In this document: piece after piece, positions 15,791 to 25,323 of the stretch | Numbering within the stretch: position 1 is the first letter of the stretch | How the letters are laid out: every line of letters begins with the position of its first letter | From: Gammaproteobacteria bacterium | Lineage (GTDB): Bacteria > Pseudomonadota > Gammaproteobacteria > GRL18 | Assembly: GCA_026994225.1 (NCBI GenBank) | Contig: JALWRI010000131.1 | Location: forward strand, 1-34,331 | Direction of reading: 5' to 3' | DNA: 34,331 nt | Program-made: the position numbers and the translations under genes | The notes under the pieces: model-generated | The model's database searches: none | What the model saw: only the letters and a program-made list of their open reading frames with translations | Told to the model about the DNA's origin: nothing

Positions 15791-18550
15791 ATGGGAAAAT
15801 CACTGGTTATAGTAGAATCACCGGCAAAAGCCAAAACGATCAATAAATATTTGGGTAATAACTTTATTGTTAAATCCAGCGTTGGACATATCCGTGATCT
15901 ACCCACAAGTCAATCTAACAAGAAATCAACAATTGATCCAAAAGAACGAGCAAAACTTGCAGCAGCAAGTCGCAAACTACCGCCTAAAGAACGTGAACAA
16001 CAAAAACGTGAAAGAGCTGACAAAGCACTTATTCAACGTATGGGGATTGATCCACATAATCATTGGCAGGCACGTTATGAAATTGTCCCAGGAAAAGAAA
16101 AAGTTATCAAAGAATTACAACAGCTTGCTACCAATGCAGATTGTATTTATCTTGCTACCGACTTGGATAGAGAAGGTGAAGCGATAGCATGGCATCTAAG
16201 GGAAACCATCGGGGGCAATAATAGTTTTTATAAACGGGTGGTGTTTAATGAAATTACTAAAAAGTCGATACAAGATGCCTTTACTCATCCTCAAACACTC
16301 AATATTGATTATGTGAATGCCCAGCAAACCCGCCGTTTTCTAGATCGGGTAGTAGGCTATATGGTATCCCCATTATTATGGAAAAAATTGGCTAGGGGAT
16401 TATCCGCAGGCAGAGTACAATCGGTTGCTGTACGCTTATTAGTTGAACGGGAACGAGAAATCTATACTTTTCAACCTGAAGAATATTGGGAAGTGCATTG
16501 TCAATTACATACACAGAATAAAGAGCCGTTACTCGCACAAGTCGTTAAACAAAACAACAAATCCTTTCGTCCTGATAACCAGGAACAAACACATCAAGCA
16601 GTAACACAACTACAACAAGCAAATTACCGTGTTAGTCGTTGTGAAACAAAAACCACTACCAGCAAACCCCGTGCGCCATTTATTACCTCCACATTACAGC
16701 AAGCAGCTAGCACTCGCCTTGCCTTTGGTGTGAAAAAAACCATGATGTTGGCACAACGTTTATATGAAGCAGGTTTTATTACCTATATGCGAACCGATTC
16801 CACTAATTTAAGTCAAGATGCCATTACAACATGCCGAGAATATATTGATACCCAATTTGGTTCTACTTATTTACCTGATAAAGCTCGGCACTACAGTAGT
16901 AAAAAAAATGCCCAAGAAGCCCATGAGGCTATTCGTCCCTCTAATGTGTATCTCGAATCATCAATGATTAAAGGGGTTGATCATGATGCACAACGTTTAT
17001 ATGCACTGATTCGCTGTCAATTTATAGCATGTCAAATGGCCGATGCAAAGTTTGATAATACTACTTTAAAAATTGTGACAGAAAATAGCAAAGATGTATT
17101 TGAACTACGTTGTAAAGGGCGTATTATTCGTTTTGATGGTTGGATGAAGGTATTAAAACCACAATCTGATGATAATATTATTCTTCCCCAGGTACAAGAA
17201 AATGATCCCCTGGCACTAGAAAAAGTACAGCCTTCTCAACATTTTACTAAACCCCCTCCTCGCTATACTGAAGCAAGTTTAGTAAAAGAATTAGAGAAAA
17301 AAGGCATTGGTCGTCCCTCCACTTATGCCAGTATTATTTCCACCATTCAAGAACGAGGTTATGTACGAGTAGAAAAACGGCGTTTTTATGCTCAAAAAAT
17401 AGGTGAGGTAGTAACTGAACGACTGATAGAAAATTTTTCAGACCTGATGAGTTATGATTTTACCGCTAAAATGGAAGAAAAATTAGATAATATTGCTCAA
17501 GGAAATGCTTACTGGATTGATACCTTAGATAATTTTTACCATGATTTTAAGAAAAAACTGGATAAAGCCGAGGATGATAAACACGGAATGCGTCCTAATA
17601 CTCCCGTTGCCACAGATATTGATTGCCCTAGTTGTGGCAGAAAAATGATGATTAGAGTCGGTTCAACCGGAGTATTTTTAGGTTGTCAAGGATATAATCT
17701 CAAACCCAGTGAGCGTTGTAAAACCACTATTAATTTAATTGCCGGTGAAGAAGTGGTTAATATTGATGAGGATGATGAAGGCGAAGCAAAAGCACTCATA
17801 GAAAGACATCGCTGTCCTCAATGCGAGAGTGCAATGGATAGCTATTTAATGGATGAAAAACGTAAATTACATATTTGTGGAAACAGTCCTGATTGTTCAG
17901 GATATGAATTAGAGCAAGGCAATTTTCGTATCAAAGGTTATGATGGTCCTGTTATAGAATGCAATAAATGTGGTGCAGATATGCAGCTTAAAACGGGTCG
18001 CTTTGGTAAATATTTTGCCTGTAGTAATAGTGCTTGTAAAAATACCCGTAAACTCTTACGCAATGGAGAAGTCGCACCACCTAAAGCTGAACCAGTTGCT
18101 ATGCCTGAATTAGCATGTAGTAAATCGGATGCCTATTTTGTCTTACGAGATGGGGCAGCAGGTATTTTTCTTGCCGCACATAATTTTCCCAAATCGAGGG
18201 AAACCCGTGCGCCATTAGTAAAAGAACTATTACCTCACTGCCATGAACTCGATGAAAAGCATCGTTATTTATGCGATGCACCGGTTGAAGATGATGCGGG
18301 TAATCCAAGTATTATCCGCTATAGCCGAAAAAATAAAGAACAATATGTTATGACTGAAGTGGAAGGAAAAGCGACAGGGTGGAAGGCTTTTTTCCAAAAC
18401 CATCAATGGATCATTGAAGTTAAACCCCAAAAAGTCACTAAAAAGAAAGCCAGCAGTAAAAAAACAACGACTAAAAAGGCAACTAAAAAGAAAAGTACAG
18501 AGAAAAAATCAACAAAAAAAGCAGTCAGTAAGAAAAAATCAGTGAGCTAA
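15791..18550 (+). CDS. topA: DNA topoisomerase I (type IA)
   Basis: A 919-residue enzyme that relaxes negative supercoils. The TOPRIM domain starts [13 protein letters not shown] and includes [15 protein letters not shown]; the catalytic tyrosine is in [14 protein letters not shown] (Tyr332). Family motifs [14 protein letters not shown] and [11 protein letters not shown] are intact. The C-terminus has three zinc-ribbon modules (CPSCGRK..., CPQCESA..., CNKCGAD...) and then a TopA-associated domain. It ends in about 35 residues of Lys-, Ser- and Thr-rich repeats ([13 protein letters not shown]), a DNA-binding tail more like actinobacterial TopA than the E. coli protein. AGGGG precedes the ATG. 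It is followed by ispG after 31 bases. Confidence 0.97.
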   Translation: MGKSLVIVESPAKAKTINKYLGNNFIVKSSVGHIRDLPTSQSNKKSTIDPKERAKLAAASRKLPPKEREQQKRERADKALIQRMGIDPHNHWQARYEIVPGKEKVIKELQQLATNADCIYLATDLDREGEAIAWHLRETIGGNNSFYKRVVFNEITKKSIQDAFTHPQTLNIDYVNAQQTRRFLDRVVGYMVSPLLWKKLARGLSAGRVQSVAVRLLVEREREIYTFQPEEYWEVHCQLHTQNKEPLLAQVVKQNNKSFRPDNQEQTHQAVTQLQQANYRVSRCETKTTTSKPRAPFITSTLQQAASTRLAFGVKKTMMLAQRLYEAGFITYMRTDSTNLSQDAITTCREYIDTQFGSTYLPDKARHYSSKKNAQEAHEAIRPSNVYLESSMIKGVDHDAQRLYALIRCQFIACQMADAKFDNTTLKIVTENSKDVFELRCKGRIIRFDGWMKVLKPQSDDNIILPQVQENDPLALEKVQPSQHFTKPPPRYTEASLVKELEKKGIGRPSTYASIISTIQERGYVRVEKRRFYAQKIGEVVTERLIENFSDLMSYDFTAKMEEKLDNIAQGNAYWIDTLDNFYHDFKKKLDKAEDDKHGMRPNTPVATDIDCPSCGRKMMIRVGSTGVFLGCQGYNLKPSERCKTTINLIAGEEVVNIDEDDEGEAKALIERHRCPQCESAMDSYLMDEKRKLHICGNSPDCSGYELEQGNFRIKGYDGPVIECNKCGADMQLKTGRFGKYFACSNSACKNTRKLLRNGEVAPPKAEPVAMPELACSKSDAYFVLRDGAAGIFLAAHNFPKSRETRAPLVKELLPHCHELDEKHRYLCDAPVEDDAGNPSIIRYSRKNKEQYVMTEVEGKATGWKAFFQNHQWIIEVKPQKVTKKKASSKKTTTKKATKKKSTEKKSTKKAVSKKKSVS

Positions 18551-18581
18551 CTAATAACTGTTATTAAAAAGATAAAAAATT

Positions 18582-19796
18582 ATGCATAATCTTATCCAAA
18601 AATACCGTAACAGTGTCCAGGTTGGCAATATTCATATCGGAGGTAATGCACCAGTTATAGTACAATCTATGACTAACACCGATACTGAAAATATTGCTGC
18701 AACAGTGCAACAAATTATTGAACTGTATCAAGCTGGTTCTGAATTAATACGTATCACTGTTAATACGGAATCAGCAACCCGAGCCGTACCAGCTATTTAT
18801 GAAGCCTTAGACAAGCAACAATGCAATGTCCCCATTGTCGGTGATTTTCATTTTAATGGACATAAACTATTAAGCAAATACCCTGAAACAGCCAAATTAC
18901 TAGATAAATATCGTATAAACCCTGGTAATGTTGGACGTGGTAAAAAACGAGATACACAATTTACTACGCTCATTAATATTGCTGGTCAGCATAACAAACC
19001 TATACGTATTGGTGTCAATGGGGGAAGTTTAGATCAAGAATTACTTGCTAAAATGATGGACAGTAATCAACAGCAAAAAAATCCACAACCTGGCCAGCAT
19101 ATAATCCGTGAAGCGGTGATACAATCTGCATTAAATAGTGCAAAACTTGCAGAAGATATTGGTTTAGCCAAAGATAAAATTATTTTGTCTTGTAAAATGA
19201 GTGGCGTACAAGATTTAATTGCTGTTTATCAATCTTTGGCTCAACGTTGTGATTATCCCTTACATTTAGGTTTAACCGAAGCAGGTATGGGAAATAAGGG
19301 TATTATCACCTCTACTGCTGCCCTAGCGGTACTATTACAACAAGGTATTGGTGATACCATTCGTATTTCCCTTACCCCTCGTCCGGGCGCATCACGCTGT
19401 GAAGAAGTACGAGTAGCGCAAGATATTTTACAAGCATTAGCGTTACGTTCCTTTTTACCTAATGTTATCTCTTGTCCTGGATGTGGGCGTACTAGCTCTG
19501 ATTATTTCCAACATCTTGCACAAGATATACAACAATACTTAGAGCAGCAAATGCCACACTGGAAACAACGTTATCCTGGAGTAGAAAATATGTCTGTTGC
19601 AGTGATGGGCTGTGTAGTTAATGGCCCAGGAGAAAGCAAACAAGCCAATATTGGCATTAGTTTACCAGGTAGTGGTGAACAACCTGTTGCCCCCGTATAT
19701 GAGGACGGTAATAAAACCGTTACACTAAAAGGACAAAATATTGCCGCTGCATTTCAAAAATTAGTACAAAATTATGTGCAAAAGCATTATTCCTGA
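18582..19796 (+). CDS. ispG: 4-hydroxy-3-methylbut-2-en-1-yl diphosphate synthase IspG
   Basis: A 404-residue enzyme of the MEP isoprenoid pathway, which converts MEcPP to HMBPP using a [4Fe-4S] cluster. The start, [24 protein letters not shown], and INPGNVGRG are typical. Cluster cysteines lie in [13 protein letters not shown] and in [19 protein letters not shown] and [14 protein letters not shown] match the longer proteobacterial form of about 400 residues rather than the 372-residue E. coli form. A palindrome TAATAAC-T-GTTATTA fills most of the gap after topA; whether it matters is unknown. With ispB this gives two isoprenoid genes in the window, though in separate operons. Confidence 0.96.
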   Translation: MHNLIQKYRNSVQVGNIHIGGNAPVIVQSMTNTDTENIAATVQQIIELYQAGSELIRITVNTESATRAVPAIYEALDKQQCNVPIVGDFHFNGHKLLSKYPETAKLLDKYRINPGNVGRGKKRDTQFTTLINIAGQHNKPIRIGVNGGSLDQELLAKMMDSNQQQKNPQPGQHIIREAVIQSALNSAKLAEDIGLAKDKIILSCKMSGVQDLIAVYQSLAQRCDYPLHLGLTEAGMGNKGIITSTAALAVLLQQGIGDTIRISLTPRPGASRCEEVRVAQDILQALALRSFLPNVISCPGCGRTSSDYFQHLAQDIQQYLEQQMPHWKQRYPGVENMSVAVMGCVVNGPGESKQANIGISLPGSGEQPVAPVYEDGNKTVTLKGQNIAAAFQKLVQNYVQKHYS

Positions 19797-19848
19797 TACA
19801 CTATTTCATCTTTATTCCTGGACATAAAATATTTTAAGGAAATTACTC

Positions 19849-20259
19849 ATGATAAAAAAATTACTCGTTATAAGCCTTCTTTTATTTGCTTCTCAAACTT
19901 TACTCGCAGAAGACCTGGATAGTTATTGTGTACCACAAAAAAAAGATAAAACTGATGCATTAAAAGATTTAAAAGGCATTTTTCAATCGGATAAAAATTT
20001 TAAAGAACGTATACAATTAGCCCAACAGCAATGGGGTGCTATTCAAGCCCATTATCATCATTGTCAAAAAGGAGACTGGATTAAAGTAGATAGTGATGAT
20101 GCGATTGCATTATGTGATTTTTCTATCACACCTGCATCAGCAAGTCGTTGGAATTTATGCCGCTATCGTGGTCAAACCCGTTATTTTAGGAAAGCAGGAG
20201 ATCAAGAAAAAACCTCCGCACCTGCTACTCCAACAACCTCTTCTAACACTAATATATAA
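19849..20259 (+). CDS. Small exported protein with four cysteines, function unknown
   Basis: A 136-residue protein I do not recognise. A clear signal peptide (MIKKLLVISLLLFASQTLLA|, about 20 residues) leads to a mature chain with four cysteines (SYC, HHC, LCDF, NLCRYRG), enough for two disulfides. The middle is charged and probably helical (KDLKGIFQSDKNFKERIQLAQQQW), and the tail is a Ser/Thr/Pro/Ala-rich linker with no fold. TAAGGAAATT precedes the ATG. It lies 52 bases after ispG and 40 before the Hsp70-like gene with no terminator, so it may be co-transcribed with both. A periplasmic location is expected; no function can be given. Confidence 0.72.
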   Translation: MIKKLLVISLLLFASQTLLAEDLDSYCVPQKKDKTDALKDLKGIFQSDKNFKERIQLAQQQWGAIQAHYHHCQKGDWIKVDSDDAIALCDFSITPASASRWNLCRYRGQTRYFRKAGDQEKTSAPATPTTSSNTNI

Positions 20260-20299
20260 AATTATTGTTTACATTTAATCTGTTTTTCGAGGAAATATC

Positions 20300-23158
20300 A
20301 TGAAGGTTAGTACGATATGGTTTAAGGAAGCACTGCTCATTCCAGATGACAGTAAACTAGAAGATAATACACGCCAAGCCTTTGATGAATTACGTAAAGA
20401 AATTTTACAACTATTACAACAACAACGGTTTGTCAGCTTTGTTAATCATGCCCATATCTACTACGATAACCAATTTAATTGTCTTTGGCTCTTATATGGT
20501 TTTCCCTCTACACCAGAGTTAATGTATTCTTATGTAAAAAAAGTCAAACTCTATGAATTTAAAGATTGGGATATTCCTAGCATTACAGAATTGGAGTCCT
20601 TACGCAACGAAACACTGTTTAACCATAATGAAAAATTTTCTGACAATGCCTTTTACTCTTCTACTCCTGCATCAGAAGGCGGCTATCAAACTGTGCAATT
20701 AAAAATTGATGCACCGATACAAGCATCCACTGCCAGACAAATGGTATTGCCTATTTACCGTACTAAAGAACGGGATATATTTTCTTTTATTATTACCCAT
20801 TCATTAGTCCCTTCCAATGTCCCTTTTATTGAAGAAAAACTTAAAACACTGTACCAACTTTCCAAACGCAACAATAAAAATCATCCACCTTTGCATGCTA
20901 TTCGTCAGTATTTACTACAAAGTGATTATATCCGCGCCCATCAACCTATTTTAGAGCCTAGTTATTTAACCGATATGGAAAAAGGGCTGTGGGAATTATA
21001 TCAAACTGAAAAACCAGAAGGAGCTGGATGGGTTGAAATTGATCTCGATACTCCCTGGGAGGCTCGTAATCCTGTTGATGATGTGCATCAAGGTGTAGTA
21101 GCGATTGATTTTGGCACAAGTTCTACAGTGGTCGCTTGTAGGGAACAAGGTAACACCCATTTATTACGGGTAGGAATGCATGATTTATTTAAAAAACCTT
21201 CTCGTGAAGATTATGAAAATCCGACTGTTTTAGAATTTATTCATCTTCCCAACTTATTAGCACCCTGGCGTTCTGAAGCCCATCGTCCTACTACTCGTTG
21301 GGAAGATATCCATTTTTCCCACGTAGCACTGGAGAGTTTTCGTAAAAATCATGTTGATCAAAGTGTTGTTGGCAGTATACTCACGAACTTAAAACAATTA
21401 CCCCTATATGCTACCGATGATCGTCCACTACGTATTATTGATCAAACCACCCTTACGGAATTAGAAATTAATGCCATACAATATCAAGATGAAACCGATC
21501 ATATTACCGTATCCGATGATGATTCCTTTGATCCTATAGAATTATATGCCTATTATCTAGGTCTATTTATTAATCACCGTACTAATGGCATTTATCTTGA
21601 ATATTATATGACCTTTCCGGTTACTTATCCCAAAAATATTCGGGAAAGAATACGCTCTGCATTTAGTCGGGGATTACGCCGCAGCTTTCCCCCTACCCTA
21701 TTACAAGATCCCATCTATAAAAACTTTTCTATCACCGAAGAAGCCTCTGAACCTGCTGCGTATGCCGCATGTGCTTTATCAGAGCTGGATATTGAACCCT
21801 CTACAGAAGGTACAGCGTATGCTGTATTTGATTTTGGCGGAGGTACGACTGATTTTGATTTTGGCATGTACCGCTATCCTGATGATGATGAAGAAATGCT
21901 CGGCTATGAAGAAGTGATAGAACATGTTGGTGCAAGTGGTGATACCTATTTAGGTGGTGAAAATTTAATCGCTAATATTGTCTATTTAAGTTTTCTACAA
22001 AATTTAGAAATCTGCCGAGAACACCGAATTTCTTTTGTTTGCCCCAATGATGCCCAACGTTTTCCTGGTGATGAATTATTTATTGATAATTCCCACATGG
22101 CACAAACTAATACTGCTTTATTAATGGCACGATTACGAGAAGTTTGGGAAGATTTTCATTGGGATATTTCTGAAGATACTTTTACTAATAACTTACAAAA
22201 TGAACGCCCTCGTAGAAAATCTGATATTATCGCTGATAGCTTATATCAAATTATTATAGATAAAGAATTTAATATTGATCACAGTAATATCAGTTGTGAA
22301 GATCAACCAATTGAAATGCAACTAGAATTACTCAATCGTGATCAAGAAAAAGTAGAAGTTACCTTTGATATTAATCGTAATTATCTTAACAACTTTTTAG
22401 TAAAGCGAGTAGGACAAGGTATTTGGCAATTTTTCATTGCCATGAAACAATCTTTTTCCAGCCATGCCATTACTCCACAAGAAGTACATATTTTGCTCGC
22501 AGGCAATGCCAGTCGTTCAATATTGGTACAAGCCCTTTTTGCCACCTTATTACAAGACAAAATGTATGGTTGGCGACCAGATACTGAAGATGCTCGTAAT
22601 CAAAATAATCCAATATTAAATGAATTACACAATGAATTACCTTCTTGTCAATTTATTGTCCACCGTCCTCCGATAGGAGATATTAATAATCCCTATGCCC
22701 CTACTGCAAAAACAGGAGTTGCGATAGGATTACTTAAACTTATCCCAGGTGAAACACTCCTTGCTGTAGGCCCTCAAGAAAAAATACAAAACCATGACGA
22801 AGCCCCCTTTCGCTATTTTATTGGTCGTTTACGCCGTGGCGTATTTTATCCGGTTATATTACAAAACAATCCATACCATAAATGGTATGAATTAGGTATT
22901 CCTACTCGGGGCGTTTTTATCCTCTATTATTCAACATCACCTAAATCTACCCAAAATGTCTTACGCCGTCATTCAAATGAACTGTATGAAAAAAGTTTAC
23001 GCTTTCCAACGGATATACAACACAAACGCTTATTTATTCAGGCATTAAACCCTACTCGAGTTGAAATTTGTTTAGCTGAATCCATAGAACAAATTAATAA
23101 CAGAGAAAATGAACTGTTATTTAGGGAAGAAATTGATCTCTCTTATTTAATTCACTAA
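20300..23158 (+). CDS. Large Hsp70/actin-fold ATPase-like protein, function unknown
   Basis: A 952-residue protein with all three nucleotide-binding signatures of the Hsp70/actin/hexokinase superfamily: phosphate 1 VVAIDFGTSSTVVA (Asp270), phosphate 2 VFDFGGGTTDFDFG (510-523), and the adenosine motif ILLAGNASRS (731-740). About 265 residues precede the ATPase core with no known domain (helical, aromatic-rich), and about 210 follow it with no EEVD or classical peptide-binding region. There is no signal peptide, so it is probably cytoplasmic. No DnaJ, GrpE or other partner gene is nearby. GAGGAAAT precedes the ATG. It is not DnaK, HscA or MreB by length or layout. It may be a specialised chaperone or a cell-organisation ATPase; this is inference. 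Confidence 0.75.
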   Translation: MKVSTIWFKEALLIPDDSKLEDNTRQAFDELRKEILQLLQQQRFVSFVNHAHIYYDNQFNCLWLLYGFPSTPELMYSYVKKVKLYEFKDWDIPSITELESLRNETLFNHNEKFSDNAFYSSTPASEGGYQTVQLKIDAPIQASTARQMVLPIYRTKERDIFSFIITHSLVPSNVPFIEEKLKTLYQLSKRNNKNHPPLHAIRQYLLQSDYIRAHQPILEPSYLTDMEKGLWELYQTEKPEGAGWVEIDLDTPWEARNPVDDVHQGVVAIDFGTSSTVVACREQGNTHLLRVGMHDLFKKPSREDYENPTVLEFIHLPNLLAPWRSEAHRPTTRWEDIHFSHVALESFRKNHVDQSVVGSILTNLKQLPLYATDDRPLRIIDQTTLTELEINAIQYQDETDHITVSDDDSFDPIELYAYYLGLFINHRTNGIYLEYYMTFPVTYPKNIRERIRSAFSRGLRRSFPPTLLQDPIYKNFSITEEASEPAAYAACALSELDIEPSTEGTAYAVFDFGGGTTDFDFGMYRYPDDDEEMLGYEEVIEHVGASGDTYLGGENLIANIVYLSFLQNLEICREHRISFVCPNDAQRFPGDELFIDNSHMAQTNTALLMARLREVWEDFHWDISEDTFTNNLQNERPRRKSDIIADSLYQIIIDKEFNIDHSNISCEDQPIEMQLELLNRDQEKVEVTFDINRNYLNNFLVKRVGQGIWQFFIAMKQSFSSHAITPQEVHILLAGNASRSILVQALFATLLQDKMYGWRPDTEDARNQNNPILNELHNELPSCQFIVHRPPIGDINNPYAPTAKTGVAIGLLKLIPGETLLAVGPQEKIQNHDEAPFRYFIGRLRRGVFYPVILQNNPYHKWYELGIPTRGVFILYYSTSPKSTQNVLRRHSNELYEKSLRFPTDIQHKRLFIQALNPTRVEICLAESIEQINNRENELLFREEIDLSYLIH

Positions 23159-23182
23159 ATATTTGGTTAATGAACTAAATAA

Positions 23183-23770
23183 CTAGACCTTTTCCTGATT
23201 TAAAGTATAAATCTGTAATTTCACTTGAATATATTGTTTTTGGATAGTAATTTGCACATCCTCCCAATATAGCGGTAAGGTTTCTAATTTTTGTAGATAC
23301 TGGAGTATCTGTTTTTTTGTGCCTTGTACACGCAAAGATATTGATTGTTTATAAACGCCATCGGTATCAGGTAGCGGTACTGATGCCCATTTTTTAAATT
23401 CCATCATATCAAGCTGTTTGGGTAAAATTTGCTTCAATAAAGTAAGCATTTCAGTTGCAGTAACAGACCATTTCCCATATTGCTTTAACGGATCATCTGA
23501 TGATGTGGTTGCTGTATTTTTTATTTGTAATGCTGTTGGTATATCTTGATTTGCATAATGCTGTAACTGCTTATCTAAGGTTCTATTTTGTTTTTGCAAC
23601 TGCTCTAAGCGTAATTCTACCATTTTATATTTTGCTTCTAAAGGATTTAATACGCTGTATTCCCAAATAGCATGAAAAACAACAACGATAGCAAGCAATA
23701 ATAAAATTCTTTCTCTCAAGGTTAATTGATTAAATCGTTGCCCTATTTTTACTACAGTATTTTCAAACAT
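23183..23770 (-). CDS. mshJ: MshJ/PilO/GspM-like pilus biogenesis protein
   Basis: A 195-residue bitopic protein. A short N-terminal cytoplasmic segment with LTLRERILLLL leads to one membrane helix (about 20-37), a coiled-coil stretch (about 43-73: EAKYKMVELRLEQLQKQNRTL) and a C-terminal ferredoxin-like domain. This is the GspM/PilO/MshJ plan. The LTxRERxLLL start and the order after MshI- and PilN-like genes suggest MshJ of MSHA pili. It forms part of the inner-membrane ring that links the cytoplasmic platform to the outer-membrane pore. Its ATG overlaps the PilN-like stop by one base (TAATG). It is the last gene of the run, convergent with the Hsp70-like gene. Confidence 0.72.
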   Translation of the reverse strand: MFENTVVKIGQRFNQLTLRERILLLLAIVVVFHAIWEYSVLNPLEAKYKMVELRLEQLQKQNRTLDKQLQHYANQDIPTALQIKNTATTSSDDPLKQYGKWSVTATEMLTLLKQILPKQLDMMEFKKWASVPLPDTDGVYKQSISLRVQGTKKQILQYLQKLETLPLYWEDVQITIQKQYIQVKLQIYTLNQEKV

Positions 23771-24354
23771 TATTTTTTATCCACCTTTGATAAGGTGCTT
23801 ACCATAAAATGTATTTTATCTATTGTCTTTACTTCTTTTTTCATCTGTAAAAGATTCAACGCATCTTTCTTAAAAGAAGGTTGTGCAGACAAGCGTTGTA
23901 AAAAATCAGGAATAACTTGAATATTATCCACATCCCCTGTAAGGGTTATGGCCTGATAACTCATATCAATACCAAATAACATAATATGCTCATCTAATGA
24001 TATAAAAATATCTTCTAATTTATTTGCATAGCCGTTTTTATTAGCTTGCTTTAGTACATCAAGCAATCTTTTTTGTTGTGAAGATACTAATACACCTTGG
24101 GGGGCAGTATTTTTAAGTGTCGCTTGTGTTTTTTGATAGCGGGATAATCTATCTAATGCTGTTTTATGATAGGCTTGCATTGCCTGTAATTTTTGCTCTC
24201 GGGTATATACTTGCTGATACGCATATCCCGACAAAAAAACAATAATTAATAATAACAACATAAAAATAATCACCACCACTTTAAAATTTAATGGCGGTTC
24301 AACCGTTATGGCTGCTCTTTCTATCGGTTGATATAAATTAATCTGTTGCTTCAT
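23770..24354 (-). CDS. PilN-like (MshI2-type) pilus alignment protein
   Basis: A 194-residue bitopic membrane protein. The N-terminus has QQINLYQP, the short cytoplasmic motif by which PilN-type proteins dock on PilM/MshI. One long membrane helix follows (about 26-47), then a coiled coil (YTREQKLQAMQAYHKTAL) and a small C-terminal domain with ITLTGDVDNIQVIPDFLQRL. That is the usual PilN/GspL-C layout. It overlaps the MshI-like gene by 17 bases and the MshJ-like gene by one, so the three are translationally linked and probably made in fixed ratio. Confidence 0.78.
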   Translation of the reverse strand: MKQQINLYQPIERAAITVEPPLNFKVVVIIFMLLLLIIVFLSGYAYQQVYTREQKLQAMQAYHKTALDRLSRYQKTQATLKNTAPQGVLVSSQQKRLLDVLKQANKNGYANKLEDIFISLDEHIMLFGIDMSYQAITLTGDVDNIQVIPDFLQRLSAQPSFKKDALNLLQMKKEVKTIDKIHFMVSTLSKVDKK

Positions 24355-25294
24355 AGCGTAATGCCGCTCCTAACGCATCAAAACAGTAATATTGCATAAC
24401 ACTTGATACATTTTCCCCAGAACAAAAGGCATTAAGATTTACAATACTCACCTGTAATCCCAAATGGGTATGTAGGTAATCTGCAATATCTACTTCTGTC
24501 CCGGGTATAGGTGCAATATATAAGCGTGTAACAGGGGATAAACGAAAATGACTAATATAATAGTCGAGTGAACGCTGAATTTCCAAAACCAGTTCATCCA
24601 AATAGACAGGACGGATCACATCCGTATTATCATATTGTCGCAATAATATGCTCAGGCCTATATTCAAATGCCGAGCTAAAAATAATATACCATTTTGCAC
24701 GACAGAAATAATGCCTTTATTTTCATATAAACGTAAGATAGCAACACCTTGTGCTTTAGTGTCTAAAAAATTACTTATATTACGATGTGCCATTTCAGGT
24801 ATATCCAAATAATGCAAATTGAGCGAAGAAGCAGATAAAATATCGGTATATTTATTCATACATTCTCGATTACTTAATACCACATAAAGTTGTGCATTAC
24901 GCCCTTTTATTTCAGGTAAATCAAAATAATCAAAAATACCCTGTTTTTCGTCAAATTCCATTAATTCTCGTACGTTCCAAGCTAACGCATCTTTGAGCTC
25001 GCTATCGTCTACTTTAGGTTTATCCAATAACATCATATGGTATTCATCCATATTTAACAATGCTACACACGGTGCAACTGGCAAGGTATAACCTTCTAGC
25101 ATAGATTGCAACAATGCTAACGCATCTGTTACACCTATTACATCCGTATAAGCACAATACTTTATATATTGAATACTTGGTTTTTCTTGTTTGACAAGTG
25201 TTAACACCACTAATGCTATTCCTGTATCCATCATATCCAAGGCAATAATGATATTAGATTTTTTTTTCCTGTCTTTTAGAAATTGTAATAGCAT
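24338..25294 (-). CDS. mshI: MshI/PilM-like actin-fold pilus assembly protein
   Basis: A 318-residue cytoplasmic protein of the MshI group. KVDDSELKDALAWNVRELMEFD and FDYFDLP are the typical MshI segment, followed by YLDIPEMAHRN, the VAILRLYENKGIISVVQNGILFLAR strand pair, LVLEIQRSLDYY and LGLQVSIVN. The fold is the actin-like one of PilM and GspL, though a clean ATP-binding signature is not obvious. It should bind the N-terminus of the PilN-like partner encoded next, with which it overlaps by 17 bases. GGGATG lies upstream of the ATG. The substrate pilus is probably MSHA-like and separate from the type IVa system whose minor pilins are at the window start. Confidence 0.8.
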   Translation of the reverse strand: MLLQFLKDRKKKSNIIIALDMMDTGIALVVLTLVKQEKPSIQYIKYCAYTDVIGVTDALALLQSMLEGYTLPVAPCVALLNMDEYHMMLLDKPKVDDSELKDALAWNVRELMEFDEKQGIFDYFDLPEIKGRNAQLYVVLSNRECMNKYTDILSASSLNLHYLDIPEMAHRNISNFLDTKAQGVAILRLYENKGIISVVQNGILFLARHLNIGLSILLRQYDNTDVIRPVYLDELVLEIQRSLDYYISHFRLSPVTRLYIAPIPGTEVDIADYLHTHLGLQVSIVNLNAFCSGENVSSVMQYYCFDALGAALRYEATD

Positions 25295-25323
25295 ACTTGT
25301 TTACATCCCGGCTTTACTCATCA

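Noticed and set aside
18552-18566. TAATAAC-T-GTTATTA palindrome between topA and ispG as an operator
   Set aside because: Short, AT-only apart from the core, and in a highly AT-rich gap; chance is a sufficient explanation.
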